From an uncultured Clostridia bacterium (GTDB lineage: Bacteria > Bacillota > Clostridia > Christensenellales > Aristaeellaceae), in assembly GCA_946615495.1 (NCBI GenBank), contig CAMOHY010000082.1, forward strand, positions 1 through 8,565: a stretch of 8,565 nucleotides of DNA, in the 5' to 3' direction. Under the pieces are notes generated by a model, which saw only the letters and a list, made by a program, of their open reading frames with translations, had not been told where the DNA came from and did no database searches. Numbering within the stretch: position 1 is the first letter of the stretch; each line of letters opens with the position of its first letter. Positions 7,522 through 8,565 of the stretch are shown here, one piece after another. Position numbers and translations under genes: made by a program.

Positions 7522-7855
7522 AAAATGCGTTTTTCATATGGCGCAGCCCCGCCGCGCTGATTTCAATGATATCGAACCGCACCGGGCCGGACCAGCCCGC
7601 ATTCATTTGGTACGCCTGGGCCGCGCTGCGCAGCCTGCGGCGCTTTTCCGCGTTGACGGCGCGGAAGCCGTCGTCCAAATGTCCATGGGGCCGGGCTTTT
7701 ACCTCGATGAACACCAGCGTGCCTTGATCCTGAGCGATCAAATCCACCTCGCCGTGGGCGGCGCGGTAACGCCGGGCAAGCAGGCGCATGCCCTGCCGCC
7801 TGACGTAAAGGGCCGCCCGCGTTTCGCCCAGCCATCCCGTTTGCTGGCTGCTCAT
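7520..7855 (-). CDS. yraN: YraN/UPF0102 family protein, predicted nuclease fold
   Basis: Small 111-residue soluble protein of the UPF0102 (YraN) family, which has a restriction-endonuclease-like fold and no firmly established cellular role; a function linked to DNA processing is suspected because it often neighbours rnhB, comM and dprA. The family motifs are clear: GWLGETRAALY near the N-terminus (E11), GEVDLIA (E36, D38) and VFIEVKAR (E51, K53). The D38...E51-x-K53 arrangement matches the PD-(D/E)xK metal-binding core, so catalytic residues seem to be kept. Its ATG overlaps the rnhB stop as ATGA. I see no good Shine-Dalgarno sequence before it, so translation probably depends on ribosomes finishing rnhB. 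The length is close to normal for the family and nothing appears broken. Confidence 0.93.
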   Translation of the reverse strand: MSSQQTGWLGETRAALYVRRQGMRLLARRYRAAHGEVDLIAQDQGTLVFIEVKARPHGHLDDGFRAVNAEKRRRLRSAAQAYQMNAGWSGPVRFDIIEISAAGLRHMKNAF

Positions 7856-8463
7856 ACAAAATGCCCGATGAAGGTGCGCCGGTGCGCGGGGCAGGGCCCC
7901 AAACGCTTGAGCGCTTCAATATGCTGGGCCGTGCCGTAGCCCTTGTGCTGGGCAAAGCCGTATTCCGGGTACAGCCGGTCCAATTCTATCATTTGCCTGT
8001 CCCTGGTCACTTTGGCCACGATGCTGGCGGCGGCGATGCTGTAGCTCAGCGCGTCCCCATGGATGATGCCCCGTTCCTCGCCCGGCAATCCCAGGCCGGA
8101 AACGGCGTCGATTAAAAACACATCCGCGGGAGCGCCTGCCGCGGCCCTGCGCATGGCGGCCTTGGTGGCCCCGATAATGTTCATTTCGTCAATTTCTTCC
8201 GCGCTGGCTTCGCCCACGCCCACGAACAGGGCGGTGCGCAGGATTTCTTCATATACCTTTTCCCGGCGCTGGGCGGACAGCTTTTTGCTGTCGTCCACCC
8301 ATAAAAGCAGCGGCTCTTTGGGCATGGCCACGCAGGCGGCCACCACGCTGCCCGCCAGCGGACCCCGGCCCGCCTCGTCCATGCCGGTAAAGCGGATGCC
8401 CTGCTCCCATAGGGGCAGGTCCACCTGGATCAAGGTATTCAGCCTTTCCTCACGCTTTATCAT
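7852..8463 (-). CDS. rnhB: Ribonuclease HII
   Basis: Cytoplasmic endonuclease of 203 residues that cuts the RNA strand of RNA-DNA hybrids and nicks at single ribonucleotides misincorporated in DNA. The family signature is complete: MDEAGRGPLAG (residues 28-38) gives catalytic D29 and E30, DDSKKLS follows at 57-63, LIDAV supplies D119, and HGDALSYSIAAASIVAKVTRD supplies D137. The 18-residue spacing between the last two acids matches the E. coli enzyme. The C-terminal HKGYGT (173-178) and HRRTF (194-198) motifs are also present. Length is typical. I chose the ATG at 8463 because a GGGAGG ribosome binding site lies 9 bases upstream; the frame stays open to 8541, but that stretch is the rbgA coding sequence read in another frame. 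The gene overlaps rbgA by 14 bases and yraN by 4, so it is probably co-transcribed and translationally coupled. It appears intact. Confidence 0.97.
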   Translation of the reverse strand: MIKREERLNTLIQVDLPLWEQGIRFTGMDEAGRGPLAGSVVAACVAMPKEPLLLWVDDSKKLSAQRREKVYEEILRTALFVGVGEASAEEIDEMNIIGATKAAMRRAAAGAPADVFLIDAVSGLGLPGEERGIIHGDALSYSIAAASIVAKVTRDRQMIELDRLYPEYGFAQHKGYGTAQHIEALKRLGPCPAHRRTFIGHFV

Positions 8464-8565
8464 CCGTATTTTCCTCCCGGCGCGGTTTTGCCCCTGGCGC
8501 TTCCAGGGTAATGCGGCCCAGCTTGCCGCCCCGGAATTCATCCAGCACCACCTTGCAGGCCCGTT
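8450..8565 (-). CDS. rbgA: Ribosome biogenesis GTPase RbgA (YlqF), C-terminal end only
   Basis: Partial gene: only the last 37 codons and the TGA stop lie in the window; the start and the GTPase domain are upstream of base 8565. The visible peptide contains VVLDEFRGGKLGRITLE followed by a charged tail (PRREENTDDKA). The EFR-x-GKLGRI-x-LE pattern is the usual ending of RbgA/YlqF, the circularly permuted GTPase that helps finish the large (50S) ribosomal subunit. The reading frame differs from that of rnhB and overlaps its start by 14 bases. In Bacillota ylqF normally stands directly before rnhB, which supports the call. The catalytic part is not visible, so the identification rests on this short tail plus gene order. 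Confidence 0.85.
   Translation of the reverse strand, partial: RACKVVLDEFRGGKLGRITLEAPGAKPRREENTDDKA
8473..8478 (-). promoter_or_regulatory. Ribosome binding site of rnhB
   Basis: GGGAGG on the minus strand, 9 bases before the ATG at 8463 and inside the end of rbgA. It decides the rnhB start in favour of 8463 over the longer open frame. Confidence 0.8.

Noticed and set aside
6812..7939. A 375-codon open frame on the plus strand opposite the start of the glycosyltransferase gene, yraN and the end of rnhB
   Set aside because: It lies antisense to three genes with clear family motifs. Its product is rich in His, Gln, Arg and Gly with no recognisable domain, as expected for the mirror frame of GC-rich genes with C/G in third codon positions.
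8464..8541. An N-terminal extension of RNase HII to an ATG at 8541
   Set aside because: These bases encode the RbgA C-terminus in another frame, the extra residues are not RNase HII-like, and the binding site fits the ATG at 8463.
1..8565. A mobile element, phage, CRISPR, defence system, riboswitch or tRNA hidden in the block
   Set aside because: All bases are accounted for by tightly packed genes on one strand. I found no transposase, integrase, direct-repeat array or tRNA-like sequence, and no leader region long enough for a riboswitch.

Overview
The window comes from a GC-rich, low-intergenic-space bacterial chromosome. The order rbgA (ylqF), rnhB, yraN, comM, dprA, topA matches the conserved housekeeping block of Bacillota, and the clostridial style of the proteins points to the class Clostridia. 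The high GC content and the strong preference for codons ending in C or G suggest a GC-rich gut-type lineage. I cannot name the genus.

Every real gene is on the minus strand, so transcription runs from position 8565 towards 1. In that order: the last 37 codons of the ribosome-assembly GTPase RbgA; RNase HII (rnhB); a YraN/UPF0102 nuclease-fold protein; a 1401-residue multi-domain membrane glycosyltransferase; the ComM/YifB AAA+ protein; the DNA-uptake protein DprA; and the first 197 codons of DNA topoisomerase I (topA). Both end genes run out of the window.

The junctions are a 14-base overlap, an ATGA overlap, a 9-base gap, a 28-base gap, a direct abutment and another 28-base gap. There is no room for a terminator or a classical promoter between genes, so the block looks like one operon that enters and leaves the window. 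No stretch of 300 bases lacks a gene. I see no RNA gene, CRISPR array, insertion sequence, attachment site or phage gene.

Functionally the block joins ribosome assembly (RbgA), removal of RNA from DNA (RNase HII), processing of incoming or recombining single-stranded DNA (ComM, DprA) and supercoil relaxation (TopA). The odd member is the 4.2-kb glycosyltransferase. It fuses two GT-C type membrane transferase modules, a Gpi18-like one and a PMT/GT39-like one. Each is preceded by a membrane anchor and a predicted extracellular beta-sandwich domain. It probably uses lipid-linked sugars to glycosylate something at the outer face of the membrane. This protein and its position in a housekeeping block are the main points of interest; the rest is ordinary and intact.
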